DNA of 64,000 nucleotides from Taklimakanibacter albus (GCF_016595235.1 NZ_JAENHL010000006.1:434001-498000); one strand, 5' to 3'. Positions 44,671 through 55,769 are shown, numbered from the stretch's first letter. A program made the numbers and translations. The notes: generated by a model not told the origin, from the letters alone.

Positions 44671-45830
44671 AACGGATCGTGGCATGTTTCTACATCGCGC
44701 TCAGCTGGCTGTTCGCCAGCGGCCTGGCGCATGCGGCCGACCCATTGAAGATCGGCTTCGTCGGCGGGCAGACGGGTTATATGGCCCAATGTGATCAGCC
44801 CAACCTGAAAGGCATGGAGCTGGCGGTCGCGCAGATCAACGCCAAGGGTGGCATCGACGGCAAACTTCCGATCGAGCTGATCGCCCGCGACAGCCGCTCG
44901 GAAGTGGCACCATCGGCCGTCATGGCCCAGGAACTCCTGTCGGAGGGCGTTACCGTCATGATTTCGCCTTGCGATGTCGACCATTCGGTCGCCGTGGCGC
45001 AGATCACCGCCGCCGCCCAGGTGCCGACGATCAGCTCCTGCGCGTCGACGCCGTCGCTCGCCTCGGTGGGCGGCGAGTTCATGTTCATCAACTGCACGCC
45101 GGACAATCTCCAGGGCGGCGTGCTCGGCAAATATGCCGCTGAGCAGGGGTACAAACGCGCGCTCGTCCTCGTTTCGCGCGACACGCCTTATACTTACCAG
45201 TTGCCGATGTATTTTGCCGATGCCTTCAAGAAGGCCGGTGGCGAATTGATCGGCACGGTCGAGTACAAGCTCGGGCAGCAGGACTTTGCCGCCGAAGTGA
45301 CCAAGATCAAGGCGCTGCAGCCGCAGCCCGACGTCATCATGACCTCGGCTTACGAGCCCGACTTTCCCGCCTTTCTCAAGCAGCTGCGGTCGGCCGGCGT
45401 GACGGCGGCGGTGCTCGGATCGGATGGCCTCGATTCGCCGACCATCTGGGGCCTGGGCGCGGTGGCGGACGGTGTGGTTTTCTCGACCGCCGGCTTTCCC
45501 GTCGAGGGCAGCTCGCTGGCGCAATTTGCCAGCGACTACAAGCAGCATTTCGGCGAGGAGTCGCAGACTTCTTTCAACGCGACGGGCTATGACATCATCA
45601 AGATCATCGAGGCCGCCGTCGTGGCGACAGGCGATAAGACCGATGGCAAGTCCATTCGTGACGCGATCGACAATCTGCAGGATGTGCAGGTCGCGACCGG
45701 CAAGATCACCTATCGCGGCTTGAACAGAATTCCGCTGCGCTCGGTGGCGCTGAACAAGGTGCAGGACGGCAAGAAGACCTTCGTGTCGACGGTCACGCTG
45801 CAGCCGGGCGAAATCCCGCCGCCGAACTGA
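44667..45830 (+). CDS. Liv-type periplasmic substrate-binding protein (Peripla_BP_6)
   Basis: A 387-residue binding protein with a signal peptide (FYIALSWLFASGLAHAADPL) and the type I fold. The mature protein opens LKIGFVGGQTGYMAQCDQPN, followed by GMELAVAQINAKGGIDGK, both typical. RALVLVSRDTPYTY, PDVIMTSAYEPDFPAFLKQL and ATGYDIIKIIEAAVVATGDK support it. The translation start overlaps the fused transporter gene. Confidence 0.93.
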   Translation: MKRIVACFYIALSWLFASGLAHAADPLKIGFVGGQTGYMAQCDQPNLKGMELAVAQINAKGGIDGKLPIELIARDSRSEVAPSAVMAQELLSEGVTVMISPCDVDHSVAVAQITAAAQVPTISSCASTPSLASVGGEFMFINCTPDNLQGGVLGKYAAEQGYKRALVLVSRDTPYTYQLPMYFADAFKKAGGELIGTVEYKLGQQDFAAEVTKIKALQPQPDVIMTSAYEPDFPAFLKQLRSAGVTAAVLGSDGLDSPTIWGLGAVADGVVFSTAGFPVEGSSLAQFASDYKQHFGEESQTSFNATGYDIIKIIEAAVVATGDKTDGKSIRDAIDNLQDVQVATGKITYRGLNRIPLRSVALNKVQDGKKTFVSTVTLQPGEIPPPN

Positions 45831-45843
45831 CCGGAACAGCATC

Positions 45844-46553
<710 letters not shown>

Positions 46554-46557
<4 letters not shown>

Positions 46558-47447
46558 TCGCAATGGACTATTTCGCTCAACAGGCTGTGAATGCCCTGGC
46601 GCTTGGCGGCACATATGCCTTGCTGGCCTTGGGCCTGGCGGTCGTCTTCTCGATCCTCGGCCTGATCAATTTCGCTCATGGCGAGCTGATGACGATCACC
46701 GGTTATGGCCTGGTGTTTTCGCTGGCCGCCGGCGTGCCCTATCCGGGCGCTCTGATCTGCGGCGTGGCTCTCGCGGTGTTCTGCGCCGTGGCCATGGAGA
46801 GGGTGGCTTTCCGTCCGGTGCGCCGGGCGAGTGCGACGACCATGCTGCTGACGAGCTTCGCGGTCAGCTCGATCCTCCACACCGCCTTTCAGAATTTCAT
46901 TTCGGCGCGTCCTAAGCCGGTGCCGGTCCCTGAATGGCTGGGCGGGGCGTTCACGCTGGCCGGTATTCAGATCGGCGCCATTCCCTCACTGTCGATCCTG
47001 GTGACCGTCGTCGCACTGGCGACCCTGGTGTGGTTCTTTCAAAGCGCGCAGACCGGTCTGGCGATGCGCGCCGCATCCGAGGACTTTGCCGTCACGCGCC
47101 TCATGGGCATCAATGCGAACCGGGTGATCGCAGCCTCTTTCGCGATATCCGGATTCCTCGCGGCGGTCGCCGGCATCCTGTGGCTGTTCCAGCGCGGGTC
47201 GGTCGATCCCATGATGGGTTTCGTGCCGGTGCTGAAGGCTTTCATCGCCGCCGTCCTGGGCGGCCTTGGAAGCTTGCAAGGCGCCGTCCTGGGCGGCCTG
47301 ATCCTCGGCGCCACGGAGGTGATGCTGCGCGCTTATCTTCCGGAGGCGCTGCTCGGATTTCGCGATGCCATAGCACTTGCTCTTATCATCGGACTGCTCA
47401 TCGTCTTCCCGAACGGGCTGATGGGCCGGCCCATCCAGGCGCGGTAA
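46554..47447 (+). CDS. branched-chain-type ABC transporter permease (LivH)
   Basis: A 297-residue permease with about eight hydrophobic segments: ALALGGTYALLALGLAVVFS at the N-terminus, then GLINFAHGELMTITGYGLVF, the LivH signature, and TGLAMRAASEDFAVTRLMGI as the coupling loop near residue 170. Start GTG 46554 overlaps the LivF stop by 4 bp; ATG 46563 is possible. Confidence 0.92.
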
Positions 47448-47454
47448 GGAAAAA

Positions 47455-48624
47455 ATGATTGATCTGTCATCCATAAAGGCAATCGATGCCCATAATCACG
47501 GGCTGCCGCTGAGCATTCTCCGCCGCAATGATCCTGCCGGGATGATCGATCGCTGCACCATCACCGGCATGTGTATCCCGTCTTCCAACCTTGCCGGAGC
47601 GGTCGCGGCCGATTTTGTTTCGGGCCTGTCGCAGACGACGCCCTTTGCTCTGGCGCTTATCCGCGAGCTCGCGGGATTTCTCGGCTGCGATCCAAGCCTT
47701 GAAGCCGTGCAGCGCAGCAGGAACGAGAGGCTCGTCGCGGATGGGGTAGGGTATCTGCGTTCGCTGATGAAGAGCGCCGGCATTGCCGGCCTGATCGTCG
47801 ATGACGGATATCCGCAACCCCGTGTAGATCCGGCGATTCTGCGGGAAGAATACGCCGTTCCGATCGGCAGCGTCGTCCGCATCGAACCTCTGATCCTCGA
47901 GGCGCTGGAAACCGCAACATCGTGGCGCAGCCTGAATGAGACGTTTGCGGAGCGCCTCAGCGCGGCGATCGATGCCGGCGCGATCGCCATCAAATCGATC
48001 ATCGCCTATCGAAGTGGCCTCGACATCGCCTGGCCGTCAGGCGAGGACCTGGAAGCTCATTTCAGCCGATGGCGTGATGCCGGACTTCCAAGGGGCAGGG
48101 GAAGCTCCAAGATCATGCGCGATGCCCTGGCCTACAGCGCTGCCGATGTGGCCAAGCGCCATGACGTTCCCTTCCATATCCATTGTGGCGGCGGGGATTC
48201 GGATATCTTTCTCGAACAGGCGCGTCCGTCATGCCTCTTCCCGTTTCTCAAAGACCGGTTCGAGCAGGATATCGTCCTCATTCATGCCGGCTGGCCCTGG
48301 ACGGATGAGGCCGCCTTCATCGCTTCCATCCTGCCGCGGGTCTATATCGAGACATCGCTGGCGACGCCCTGGGCGTCACTGGCTTTGGAGCAGAAGCTCA
48401 ATACGCTTCTGGGCGTCGCCCCACCGCGCAAGGTGCTCTACGGGTCCGACGCATCGAGTGAGCCGGAGATCCTGTGGTTCTCCGCACGTGTGATGCGACG
48501 GACATTGGCGCGCGTTCTGGAGAACGGGATCGGATCCGGCTGGCTGGTGGAAAAGGAGGCGCGGATGATCGCCGAGGACGTTCTGGCGGGCAATGTACGC
48601 CGTCTTCACCGGCTCGATTTCTGA
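47455..48624 (+). CDS. metal-dependent amidohydrolase (Amidohydro_2 / FluG N-domain-like)
   Basis: A 389-residue TIM-barrel hydrolase. KAIDAHNHG at residues 8-16 is the HxH metal motif, VPFHIHCGGG near residue 241 and VLIHAGWP near residue 278 supply more ligands, and VLYGSDASSEPE near residue 329 carries the final Asp. In eukaryotic and some bacterial FluG-like proteins, an amidohydrolase of this type is fused to a glutamine-synthetase domain; here a GS-like gene is 6 kb away in the same cluster. The start is 7 bp after the LivH stop. Confidence 0.82.
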   Translation: MIDLSSIKAIDAHNHGLPLSILRRNDPAGMIDRCTITGMCIPSSNLAGAVAADFVSGLSQTTPFALALIRELAGFLGCDPSLEAVQRSRNERLVADGVGYLRSLMKSAGIAGLIVDDGYPQPRVDPAILREEYAVPIGSVVRIEPLILEALETATSWRSLNETFAERLSAAIDAGAIAIKSIIAYRSGLDIAWPSGEDLEAHFSRWRDAGLPRGRGSSKIMRDALAYSAADVAKRHDVPFHIHCGGGDSDIFLEQARPSCLFPFLKDRFEQDIVLIHAGWPWTDEAAFIASILPRVYIETSLATPWASLALEQKLNTLLGVAPPRKVLYGSDASSEPEILWFSARVMRRTLARVLENGIGSGWLVEKEARMIAEDVLAGNVRRLHRLDF

Positions 48625-48639
48625 CAAGGACGGCCCAAG

Positions 48640-50592
48640 TTGAGATTTCCCCATCTTTTCTCGCCTTTTGCCATCAAAGGCGTCACCATTCCCAACCGCA
48701 TCCTGTCGACCGGACATGATACGGATCTGGGACGCCATGGCTTACCCTCGGATGGCCTCATCGCCTATCAAAAGGCGCGGGCCAAGGGTGGTGTCGGGCT
48801 GATCATCGTGCAGGTGGTCGGCGTGCATGAAACAGCCCGCTACACATCCGAAGTCCTGATGGGAACGTCGGACGACGCCATCCCGAAGTTCAAAGCGCTT
48901 TTCGAGGCGATCAAGGCGGAAGGCACGCGCGCCTTCGTGCAATTGTTCCATCCCGGCCGCGAGCTGCTTGGCCGCTCGAACGGCATTGCCCAGGCAGCCT
49001 GTTCGGCATCGAGCTCACCGGCAGAGCGCTTCCGTATCGTGCCGCGCGAGCTCGCCACGGATGAGATCTACGATATCATCGCGGGTTATGGCTCGACGGC
49101 GCGCCGGATGGCGGAAGCCGGCGCCGACGGGGTGGAGATCGTCGCCAGCCACGGATATCTCCCGGTCCAGTTCCTGAGCCCGAAGGTCAATTTCCGCACC
49201 GATGAGTTCGGCGGCTCGGACGACAATCGCCTGCGTTTCATGCGCGAGGTATCGGCCGCCGTTCGCCGTGCGACGTCGGATGATTTCATCATCGGGACGC
49301 GCATCTCCTCCAATGAATATGACATCGAGGGATTTCAGGACGATGAGACGCTGGCCGTCTGCCGCTCGCTGAAGGACAGTTTCGACTATTTCAACATCAT
49401 TGCCGGCACATCCGCCTCAGCGTCCGGCGCGGTTCATATCGCCCCCCCGATGACCGTCGGGAATGCCTATCTGGCGCCCTTTGCGCAGAAGCTGAAACAG
49501 GCGATCGGCAAGCCGGTCTTCGTCGCCGGCCGCATCAACCAGCCGCATGAGGCCGAGGCTGTGATCGCCAGCGGTTCGGCCGATATGTGCGGCATGACGC
49601 GGGCGATGATCTGCGATCCTCTCATGCCTACAAAAGCCCGAGAGGGCCGCACGGATGATATCCGCGCCTGCATCGCTTGCAATCAGGCCTGCATCGGTCA
49701 TGCCCAGCTCGGCCTCTCGATCTCCTGCATCCAGTATCCCGAAAGCGGCCGAGAGATGGAGTTCGGCACCCGCCCCAGGACGGCGCGCCCGAAGCGGGTG
49801 CTGATCATCGGCGGCGGCCCCGCCGGCATGAAGGCCGCGAGCGTGGCGGCAGAGATCGGCCACGCAGTGCAATTGTGGGAAAGCGCGAAACGGCTCGGTG
49901 GTCAGGCGCAGCTGGCGCAGCTTCTGCCGCATCGCGGTGAATTCGGCGGCATCATCACCAATCTCTCGCGTGAGCTGGAGCTTGCGAAGGTCGATATCCA
50001 TTTCGGCAAGACGGCGACAGCGGAGGCCATCGCCACGGAGAAGCCGGATGCCGTCATCCTGGCGACTGGCAGTGAAGCGCGGCTACCGCGTTTCGAGCGG
50101 GGCGAGGGGATCGAAATCGCGCACGCGCATGATGTGATCACCGGCAAGGTCAAAACCGGGAAGCGAGTTGTCGTTTATGACTGGCTGGCCGATTGGATCG
50201 GTGTCGGCATCGCCGAAAAGCTCGCGACCGAGGGGGCTGCGGTTCAATTGGCCGTAAACGGTGTCTGTCCGGCCATCAGCATTCAGAATTATGTAAGGGA
50301 CGCAGCCATTGCCCGCCTGCACCGGCTGGGCGTGACGATGACGCCATTCTCACGCCTCTATGGCGCGGAAGCCCGCACGGTCTATCTGGTGCACACCGCG
50401 GCGCAGGAAGCGGTTGTCCTCGAGGACGTCGATACGCTGGTCGTCTGCTCGCCCAATCGGCCGCGTGATGATCTCGTGCCAGCCATTCGCGCGCTGGGCA
50501 TTCCGCTCCATGTGATCGGCGATGCGCTAGCGCCCCGTACCGCCGAGGAAGCGGTCTTCGAGGGCCTGCAGGCGGCGAGCCGGCTGCACTGA
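48640..50592 (+). CDS. Old Yellow Enzyme-type FMN / 4Fe-4S / FAD oxidoreductase
   Basis: A 650-residue three-part enzyme. An FMN TIM barrel (about 1-340, with HPGRELLGRSNG, YGSTARRMAEAGADGVEIVA and SPKVNFRTDEFGGS). A 4Fe-4S Cys cluster RACIACNQACIGHAQ near residue 343, with the fourth Cys in SISCIQYP. A FAD/NAD(P) domain from residue 388 (RVLIIGGGPAGMKAASVAAE). The family includes 2,4-dienoyl-CoA reductase, dimethylamine/trimethylamine dehydrogenase and N-methylproline demethylase. Start is TTG at 48640, with AAGGA 12 bp before; 15 bp separate it from the amidohydrolase. Substrate unknown. Confidence 0.85.
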   Translation: MRFPHLFSPFAIKGVTIPNRILSTGHDTDLGRHGLPSDGLIAYQKARAKGGVGLIIVQVVGVHETARYTSEVLMGTSDDAIPKFKALFEAIKAEGTRAFVQLFHPGRELLGRSNGIAQAACSASSSPAERFRIVPRELATDEIYDIIAGYGSTARRMAEAGADGVEIVASHGYLPVQFLSPKVNFRTDEFGGSDDNRLRFMREVSAAVRRATSDDFIIGTRISSNEYDIEGFQDDETLAVCRSLKDSFDYFNIIAGTSASASGAVHIAPPMTVGNAYLAPFAQKLKQAIGKPVFVAGRINQPHEAEAVIASGSADMCGMTRAMICDPLMPTKAREGRTDDIRACIACNQACIGHAQLGLSISCIQYPESGREMEFGTRPRTARPKRVLIIGGGPAGMKAASVAAEIGHAVQLWESAKRLGGQAQLAQLLPHRGEFGGIITNLSRELELAKVDIHFGKTATAEAIATEKPDAVILATGSEARLPRFERGEGIEIAHAHDVITGKVKTGKRVVVYDWLADWIGVGIAEKLATEGAAVQLAVNGVCPAISIQNYVRDAAIARLHRLGVTMTPFSRLYGAEARTVYLVHTAAQEAVVLEDVDTLVVCSPNRPRDDLVPAIRALGIPLHVIGDALAPRTAEEAVFEGLQAASRLH

Positions 50593-50618
50593 TCCAATAT
50601 CACAACCTGGAGAGTTCC

Positions 50619-51092
50619 ATGTCCGCGCAACGCCAGATCGAGATTGTCCCGGCTGATCCCCGCACCCCGGAGATCACGGCGATGATTCATACGCTGGACC
50701 GCTATATGGGCGCGTTATATCCGGCCGAGAGCAATCATCTGGTCGATGTGAACACGCTCGCCCAGCCGAATGTTCACTTCTTCGCCGCGAAGGTGAACGG
50801 AAAATATGTCGGCTGCGGTGCTGTCATGATCCACGGCCGAGACTATGCTGAAGTCAAGCGCGTCTTCGTCGATCCCGCCGTGAGAGGCCTTGGGCTGGGA
50901 AGGCGCCTGATCGACCAGCTCGCCGCGACGGCGCGCCAGCAGGGCATTACGCTGATGCGTCTCGAAACCGGCATTTCGCAGCCAGAAGCTTTGGGGTTGT
51001 TCGAAGTCTGCGGCTTCACCCGCTGTGGTTCCTTTGGGGATTATCCGGCCGATGATCCCTACAGCGTGTTCATGGAGCGCCAGGTGCCTTAG
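50619..51092 (+). CDS. GNAT-family N-acetyltransferase
   Basis: A 157-residue acetyltransferase. Acetyl-CoA motif A reads [20 protein letters not shown] near residue 86, with 'RGLGLG' as the pyrophosphate loop. [20 protein letters not shown] and [20 protein letters not shown] close the fold. It is the last gene of the liv-amidohydrolase operon and is convergent with the next importer by a 4-bp overlap. Confidence 0.9.
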   Translation: MSAQRQIEIVPADPRTPEITAMIHTLDRYMGALYPAESNHLVDVNTLAQPNVHFFAAKVNGKYVGCGAVMIHGRDYAEVKRVFVDPAVRGLGLGRRLIDQLAATARQQGITLMRLETGISQPEALGLFEVCGFTRCGSFGDYPADDPYSVFMERQVP

Positions 51093-51865
51093 CGCATCGC
51101 CTTGAAGAAGGCCTTGGTCCGCTCCTGTTGCGGGTTGGTGAAAATCTGCTCGGCGCTTCCGATCTCGACCACCGCACCCTGATCCATCATGACGATACGG
51201 TTCGCGACGTCGCGGGCGAAACCCATCTCATGTGTGACGACGATCATGGTGGTTCCCGTTAGGGCGAGCTCCTTCATGACTTCCAGCACTTCGCCGACGG
51301 TCTCGGGATCGAGCGCGCTGGTCGGCTCGTCGAAAAGCATGACCGCCGGCTTCATGGCGAGGGCCCGGGCGATCGCCACGCGCTGCTGCTGGCCGCCTGA
51401 GAGCTGGGAGGGATAGTGGCCGGCCCGGTCGGCGAGCTTCACCCGCGCCAAAAGCTCGCGGGCTTCCGCCGTCACTGTCTTCGGATCGCGGCCCTGGACG
51501 CGGACCGGGCCTACGGTGACATTTTCAAGCGCGGTGAGATGCGGGAAGAGATTGAAGCGCTGGAAGACCATGCCGATTTTCTGCCGCCGGTCGGCGATGC
51601 GTTTTTCCGAATCCTCGATGATCCGGCCCTTATGCTCGCGATAGCCGATGAGCTCGCCATCGACGGTGATGCGGCCGGACTGGATCTTTTCCAGATGGTT
51701 GATGCAGCGCACCAGCGTCGTCTTGCCGGACCCTGAGGGTCCGATCAGGCAGACGACCTCGCCGCGATGGACATCGAAGGAGACGCCGCGGAGAACTTCC
51801 ACATCACCATAGGATTTGCGGATGTCGCGCAGTGCGACGAGGGGAGTTGTATCGGTTGCGGCCAT
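51089..51865 (-). CDS. amino-acid ABC transporter ATP-binding protein
   Basis: A 258-residue ATPase: Walker [10 protein letters not shown] near residue 43, [17 protein letters not shown] as Q-loop segment, signature [17 protein letters not shown], Walker [16 protein letters not shown] and H-loop [11 protein letters not shown]. The ATG at 51865 begins [20 protein letters not shown]. The frame is open further upstream to 51934, but that part lies in the permease gene. One base separates it from the permease stop. Confidence 0.92.
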   Translation of the reverse strand: MAATDTTPLVALRDIRKSYGDVEVLRGVSFDVHRGEVVCLIGPSGSGKTTLVRCINHLEKIQSGRITVDGELIGYREHKGRIIEDSEKRIADRRQKIGMVFQRFNLFPHLTALENVTVGPVRVQGRDPKTVTAEARELLARVKLADRAGHYPSQLSGGQQQRVAIARALAMKPAVMLFDEPTSALDPETVGEVLEVMKELALTGTTMIVVTHEMGFARDVANRIVMMDQGAVVEIGSAEQIFTNPQQERTKAFFKAMR

Positions 51866-51866
51866 T

Positions 51867-52643
51867 CTAGCGCTGCCCCGAGAACAGGCCGCGCAAGCCC
51901 GGCGTGGTTTTGCTGTCGGCAGCCGGCTGATCATAACGCCCGTAATGGGCTTCGAGGCGCTTCTGCACGAAGCCCATGATCGTCGTCAGGAGCAGATACC
52001 AGATGGCAGCGATGATGAAGAGCTCGAAGGTGCGGAAGGTCGCGGCATTGAGCTGCTGGAGGGTTCCGAATAATTCGCGGATGCCGAGAATGGCGAGCAG
52101 CGATGTGCCTTTGATCATCAAGGTGAATTCATTGCCGAGCGGCGGCACCACCATGCGGGCCGCCTGCGGCAGGATGATCCAACGCATCGCTGTGATGGGC
52201 CGCATCCCTAAGGCGCGCGCAGCGTCGAACTGGCCCTTGTCGATCGACGACAGAGCGGCGCGGAAGATTTCCGCCATATAGGCGGCTTCGTTGAGCGAAA
52301 GCGTGATGAGTGCGGCCTGGAGCGGGCCGGTGAGCGTGAAGGGGCCGATCTGGATGTCGGGATATTTATAGAAACCCGCCGCCGCGACACCGGTATAGAT
52401 CAGCACAAGCTGGACGAGCAGCGGCGTGCCGCGCCAGACCCAGACATAGAATTTGCCGAAGCCGCGCAGCCAGGCGCGCTTCGACCGGATGGACAGGGCG
52501 ATAAGCAGGCCGATGGCCACGCCCAGCGCCTGGGCCACGACCGAAATCCAGATCGTCAGCCACAGCCCCTTCCAGATGATGGCCGGTGGATTGAACAGAT
52601 ATTTGAGGAAGAAGGCGGTGTCGATATTGAAGTCGCCGGACAT
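51867..52643 (-). CDS. amino-acid ABC transporter permease
   Basis: A 258-residue HisMQ-type permease. Hydrophobic segments include the one at about 25-45 ([20 protein letters not shown]) and others. The coupling loop is [20 protein letters not shown] near residue 145. [20 protein letters not shown] near residue 180 is typical of the family. It follows the binding-protein gene after 63 bp. Confidence 0.91.
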   Translation of the reverse strand: MSGDFNIDTAFFLKYLFNPPAIIWKGLWLTIWISVVAQALGVAIGLLIALSIRSKRAWLRGFGKFYVWVWRGTPLLVQLVLIYTGVAAAGFYKYPDIQIGPFTLTGPLQAALITLSLNEAAYMAEIFRAALSSIDKGQFDAARALGMRPITAMRWIILPQAARMVVPPLGNEFTLMIKGTSLLAILGIRELFGTLQQLNAATFRTFELFIIAAIWYLLLTTIMGFVQKRLEAHYGRYDQPAADSKTTPGLRGLFSGQR

Positions 52644-52706
52644 GGCTTATGTCTCACTGACGGGAAAATCGGCCGGGAACCAGTGGCTCCCGACCGCAAG
52701 TCTGGG

Positions 52707-53522
52707 TCACTCGAGGCCCATGGCCTCGAAGCCCCAATTGGCGAGGATCTTCTTGTACTCGCCTGAGCTCTTGAGTTCTTTCAAGCCGCCGTCGAAGGCG
52801 TCATGAAGGTCCTTGTCCTTCTTGAGTGTCGCAAGTCCGATGGTCAGCGAGAAGAGCTGTGGGCTGGCGAGCTTCAGGAGGCCGGGCTTCTGCTTGTTGA
52901 AATAGCCGGCCTGGTCGGTCGAGCCGAAATAGACATCGGCCAGGCCCGCCGTCAGCTGCTGGAAGGCGTCGGTGCCGCTTTGCAGCGACAGGATATTGAT
53001 CTCGGGCTTGCCCGCCGCTTTCAGCGCGTCGCTGGCTTTCTTCAGCTCACCCTCGAGCGCCGATCCGACGGCGACCGAGACCTTGAGACCGGACAGATCC
53101 TCGAGCGTCTTGAAGGTGGCCGGGTTTTCGGCGCGCGTGATCAACGCATTGCCCGACACGGCATAGTTCACGAAGTCGACCGCCTCGCGCCGTTCCGGCT
53201 TGTCGGCTAGGCCTGAAATGATGGCGTCGCACTGGCCGGCCTGCAAAGCCGGGATGAGGCCGTCGAAGGAGATGTTCTTGTGCTCGGAGGTGACTCCCAT
53301 CGTTTTGGCGAGCGCCGCGGCGATGTCGATATCGAAGCCTTCGGGCGCCTGCGTCTCCGGGTTGAGCATTTCCCACGGCGGATAAGCGAGCTCGGTGCAG
53401 AAGACGACCTTGCCGGCCGCTTTGATTTTCTCCGGTGCTGCGACATCCGCCTGCGCGGCGGTGGCCAGGAATCCGCACAGCACAATGCCGGCCGCTCCCA
53501 GTGCCAATCGGCGACTATTCAT
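52707..53522 (-). CDS. periplasmic amino-acid-type substrate-binding protein
   Basis: A 271-residue type II binding protein with a signal peptide (RLALGAAGIVLCGFLATAAQ, residues 5-24). Markers are AYPPWEMLNPETQAPEGFDI, LIPALQAGQCDAIISGLA near residue 95, and KKDKDLHDAFDGGLKELKSS near the C-terminus. GGAGGAG sits about 7 bp before ATG 53522, which settles the start. It opens the importer operon and is divergent in function only: the GntR gene lies upstream on the same strand. Confidence 0.92.
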   Translation of the reverse strand: MNSRRLALGAAGIVLCGFLATAAQADVAAPEKIKAAGKVVFCTELAYPPWEMLNPETQAPEGFDIDIAAALAKTMGVTSEHKNISFDGLIPALQAGQCDAIISGLADKPERREAVDFVNYAVSGNALITRAENPATFKTLEDLSGLKVSVAVGSALEGELKKASDALKAAGKPEINILSLQSGTDAFQQLTAGLADVYFGSTDQAGYFNKQKPGLLKLASPQLFSLTIGLATLKKDKDLHDAFDGGLKELKSSGEYKKILANWGFEAMGLE

Positions 53523-53596
53523 ACTTGTATTCTCCTCCCTGTGCCGTCCCTTTTGTCGGGACGAGCCGTTGCGACCACCCGGAATTGTTCCGGGAT

Positions 53597-54370
53597 TCAC
53601 TTTGGTGCCTTGCTTGCTGCTGCTTGGCGCCTGCGATAATTTTCCATGACCTCTTTGCCGGCCTGCGCGACGAGCTTGCGGATCTCGGCGGCGGCGCGCC
53701 TCTTGTCCTTATTCACGATGGCGTCGAGGAGCGATTCCTGAGCTTCGGCGGGGTAGCCCGTCTCGTCGAGCTTCAAGCCGAGAACGGAGAGGATCTGCCT
53801 CACTTCGATGGCGATCTCGTCGAACAGGCGTAAGAGCCGCATATTGCCCGACAGCGTGCAGATCGAGCGGTGGAACTCGATGATCGCCTCTATCAGCTCG
53901 GATTGCTGGCCGGAGCGGGCGCGGGCCAGCAGATTCTTGTGGGTGACGCGCAGCATCTCATGTTGCTCGGGCGTGGCGCGCTTCACCGCGGATTCGACCG
54001 CGGCGGCCTCGATCCATTCGCGCAACTCATAGAGATCCCTGATTTCGCGTTCCTCGAACTGGCGCACGAAGAAGCCGCGTCGGGGCAGGGATATCAAGAG
54101 ACCGCTCTGCTCGAGCAGGCGCGCGGCTTCGCGGACCGGGCCGCGGCTGACGCCGAGCTTCTGGGCGATCTCGCCTTCTACCAGACGCTGGTTCGGCAGC
54201 AATTCGCCGGTCGTGATGGCGTGCTGAATCTGCTCCTTCACCTGGGTGACCAGAGTCAGCGTCGGGACGGCGTGAAAGCTCTGCTCCAAGTCGATTTTCT
54301 CCAGGACTTGCCGCCGAATGAGGTTTGACAGCGCTCCGGAAATGAAACACACTAAGCTGACAACTGTCAA
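53597..54370 (-). CDS. FCD-type GntR-family transcriptional regulator
   Basis: A regulator of up to 257 residues. Winged helix-turn-helix about 40-100 (VKEQIQHAITTGELLPNQRL, then EIAQKLGVSRGPVREAARLL). FCD effector domain about 108-245, with the helices FEEREIRDLYELREWIEAAA and IIEFHRSICTLSGN, where the His belongs to the metal site. The start is uncertain: TTG 54370 and GTG 54352 are both in frame, and no ribosome site is clear. It lies between the importer operon (same strand) and the divergent hydrolase operon and probably controls both. Confidence 0.88.
   Translation of the reverse strand: MTVVSLVCFISGALSNLIRRQVLEKIDLEQSFHAVPTLTLVTQVKEQIQHAITTGELLPNQRLVEGEIAQKLGVSRGPVREAARLLEQSGLLISLPRRGFFVRQFEEREIRDLYELREWIEAAAVESAVKRATPEQHEMLRVTHKNLLARARSGQQSELIEAIIEFHRSICTLSGNMRLLRLFDEIAIEVRQILSVLGLKLDETGYPAEAQESLLDAIVNKDKRRAAAEIRKLVAQAGKEVMENYRRRQAAASKAPK
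54358..54369. promoter_or_regulatory. near-palindrome upstream of the GntR gene and hydrolase operon
   Basis: TGACAACTGTCA (54358-54369) is symmetric apart from its centre. It lies in the divergent region between the GntR regulator and the operon starting at 54381, overlapping the TTG candidate start of the regulator. A GntR operator is plausible. If it is one, the later start for the regulator (54352 or after) is more likely. Confidence 0.35.
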
Positions 54371-54380
54371 CAGTTTACAG

Positions 54381-55769
54381 ATGACCAGAATGGATCACAG
54401 CGCGATCGCCAAGCGGCACTGGCTTCCTCTCCAGGCAGAGATAGTCAGCAAATTCAATGAATTGTGGGCGATCCCCGAACTCGGCAACATGGAGTTCAAG
54501 GCGCAAGCCACGCTCTGCGCCTGGTTGGAAAACTACGGTTTTGAGGTCGATCGCGGTGTCGGCGGCCTGCCCACCGCCTTCACGGCGCGGCGTGGCAAGG
54601 GCGGCCCGAAGGTGGCGCTGCTCGCCGAATATGACGCGCTGCCCGGCACCGACAATGATGCCGTCACCGAACGAAAGCGACGGGGACATCCCGCCGGCCA
54701 TGCCTGCGGTCACAATCTCATCGGACCCGCCAATTGCGGTGCCGCGATCGCTGCTGCGCTGGCGGCGGAAGAGGCAGGGCTTGCCGGTGAGATCGTCGTG
54801 TTCGGAACGCCCGCCGAAGAGATCGTCTGGGGCAAGGTGGCGATGCTTGGGCTCGGCGTCTTCGACGGCATCGACGCCATCCTCACCTCGCATGGTGACT
54901 ATCAGAACGGCGCGATCTCGCGTCCCTGCCAGTCGGTGCTCAATGGCGAGGTCGTCTTCCTCGGCGAATCCGGCCATGGCGGCGGCACCCGCCGGCGCAA
55001 TGCGCTCGATGCCGCGGAACTCGCCGTGCAGTCGCTGGAACGGTTGCGCGCCCATCATTTCCCCGACACCTCGGTCGAGCATGTGCTGCGTGTCGCGGGG
55101 CATATTCCCAATGTGACGCCTGACGAGGCGCGGCTGTGGCTCACGGCGCGGCATGAAAGCTTCGAGCGCGCCCGCGAGGTGTTCGACTTCGCCATCGGTG
55201 TCGCGGCGCGGGCCGCTGAAATGACGGGCGTCGCCTTTCGTCATCAATTCATCGCCGGCACGCGCGGCTATCTGGCGAACGATACCCTGGCCGAGACGCT
55301 TCACGCCGCTCTCGTGACGGTCGGACCGCCACGCTGGACGGAGGAGGGGCGCGACTTCATGCGGGCACTCGCCAAGACCTGCCGTCCGGATGGCGGCTTC
55401 CGGCTCGATGAGGAGGTTGGTCTCTATCGCGAGGGGCTCGATCCTTACGGGCAGGATGATGGCGAGGTCAGTTGGCGGATACCGCTCGGGCGGGTCAATT
55501 GGGCGTTCCCCGATCAGGTGCCCTTGCACAATTGGGCGCTGACCGCACTGGCGGGACACGAGGCGAGCCATCCGGGCCCCTTGATGGCGTCCGAAGCTCT
55601 CGCCGCCGCCACGCTGCGGCTGCTCGCCGATCCGGCAATCATCCAGGCGGCGAAAGCCGAACTCGGCGAACGCACCAAAGGCGTCGCGCTTGGATCTCCG
55701 ATGTTCGGCGCCCTCGAGACGATGCGCCATCGCCCCGACGCTTTCTGGACTGCGAGCTGGGTGGAATGA
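54381..55769 (+). CDS. M20-family amidohydrolase (AbgB / aminobenzoyl-glutamate hydrolase-like)
   Basis: A 462-residue peptidase-family M20 protein. Segments: FNELWAIPELGNMEFKAQAT near residue 23, VALLAEYDALPGTDNDAVTE near residue 80, HPAGHACGHNLIGPANCGAA near residue 108 (metal His-Asp region), VVFGTPAEEIVWGKVAMLGL near residue 140 (catalytic Glu-Glu) and GHGGGTRRRNALDAAELAV near residue 200. The C-terminal dimerisation and active-site part is complete. It cleaves N-acyl amino-acid amide bonds; the substrate is unknown. ATG 54381 or 54390 could be the start. Its stop overlaps the next ATG. Confidence 0.87.
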   Translation: MTRMDHSAIAKRHWLPLQAEIVSKFNELWAIPELGNMEFKAQATLCAWLENYGFEVDRGVGGLPTAFTARRGKGGPKVALLAEYDALPGTDNDAVTERKRRGHPAGHACGHNLIGPANCGAAIAAALAAEEAGLAGEIVVFGTPAEEIVWGKVAMLGLGVFDGIDAILTSHGDYQNGAISRPCQSVLNGEVVFLGESGHGGGTRRRNALDAAELAVQSLERLRAHHFPDTSVEHVLRVAGHIPNVTPDEARLWLTARHESFERAREVFDFAIGVAARAAEMTGVAFRHQFIAGTRGYLANDTLAETLHAALVTVGPPRWTEEGRDFMRALAKTCRPDGGFRLDEEVGLYREGLDPYGQDDGEVSWRIPLGRVNWAFPDQVPLHNWALTALAGHEASHPGPLMASEALAAATLRLLADPAIIQAAKAELGERTKGVALGSPMFGALETMRHRPDAFWTASWVE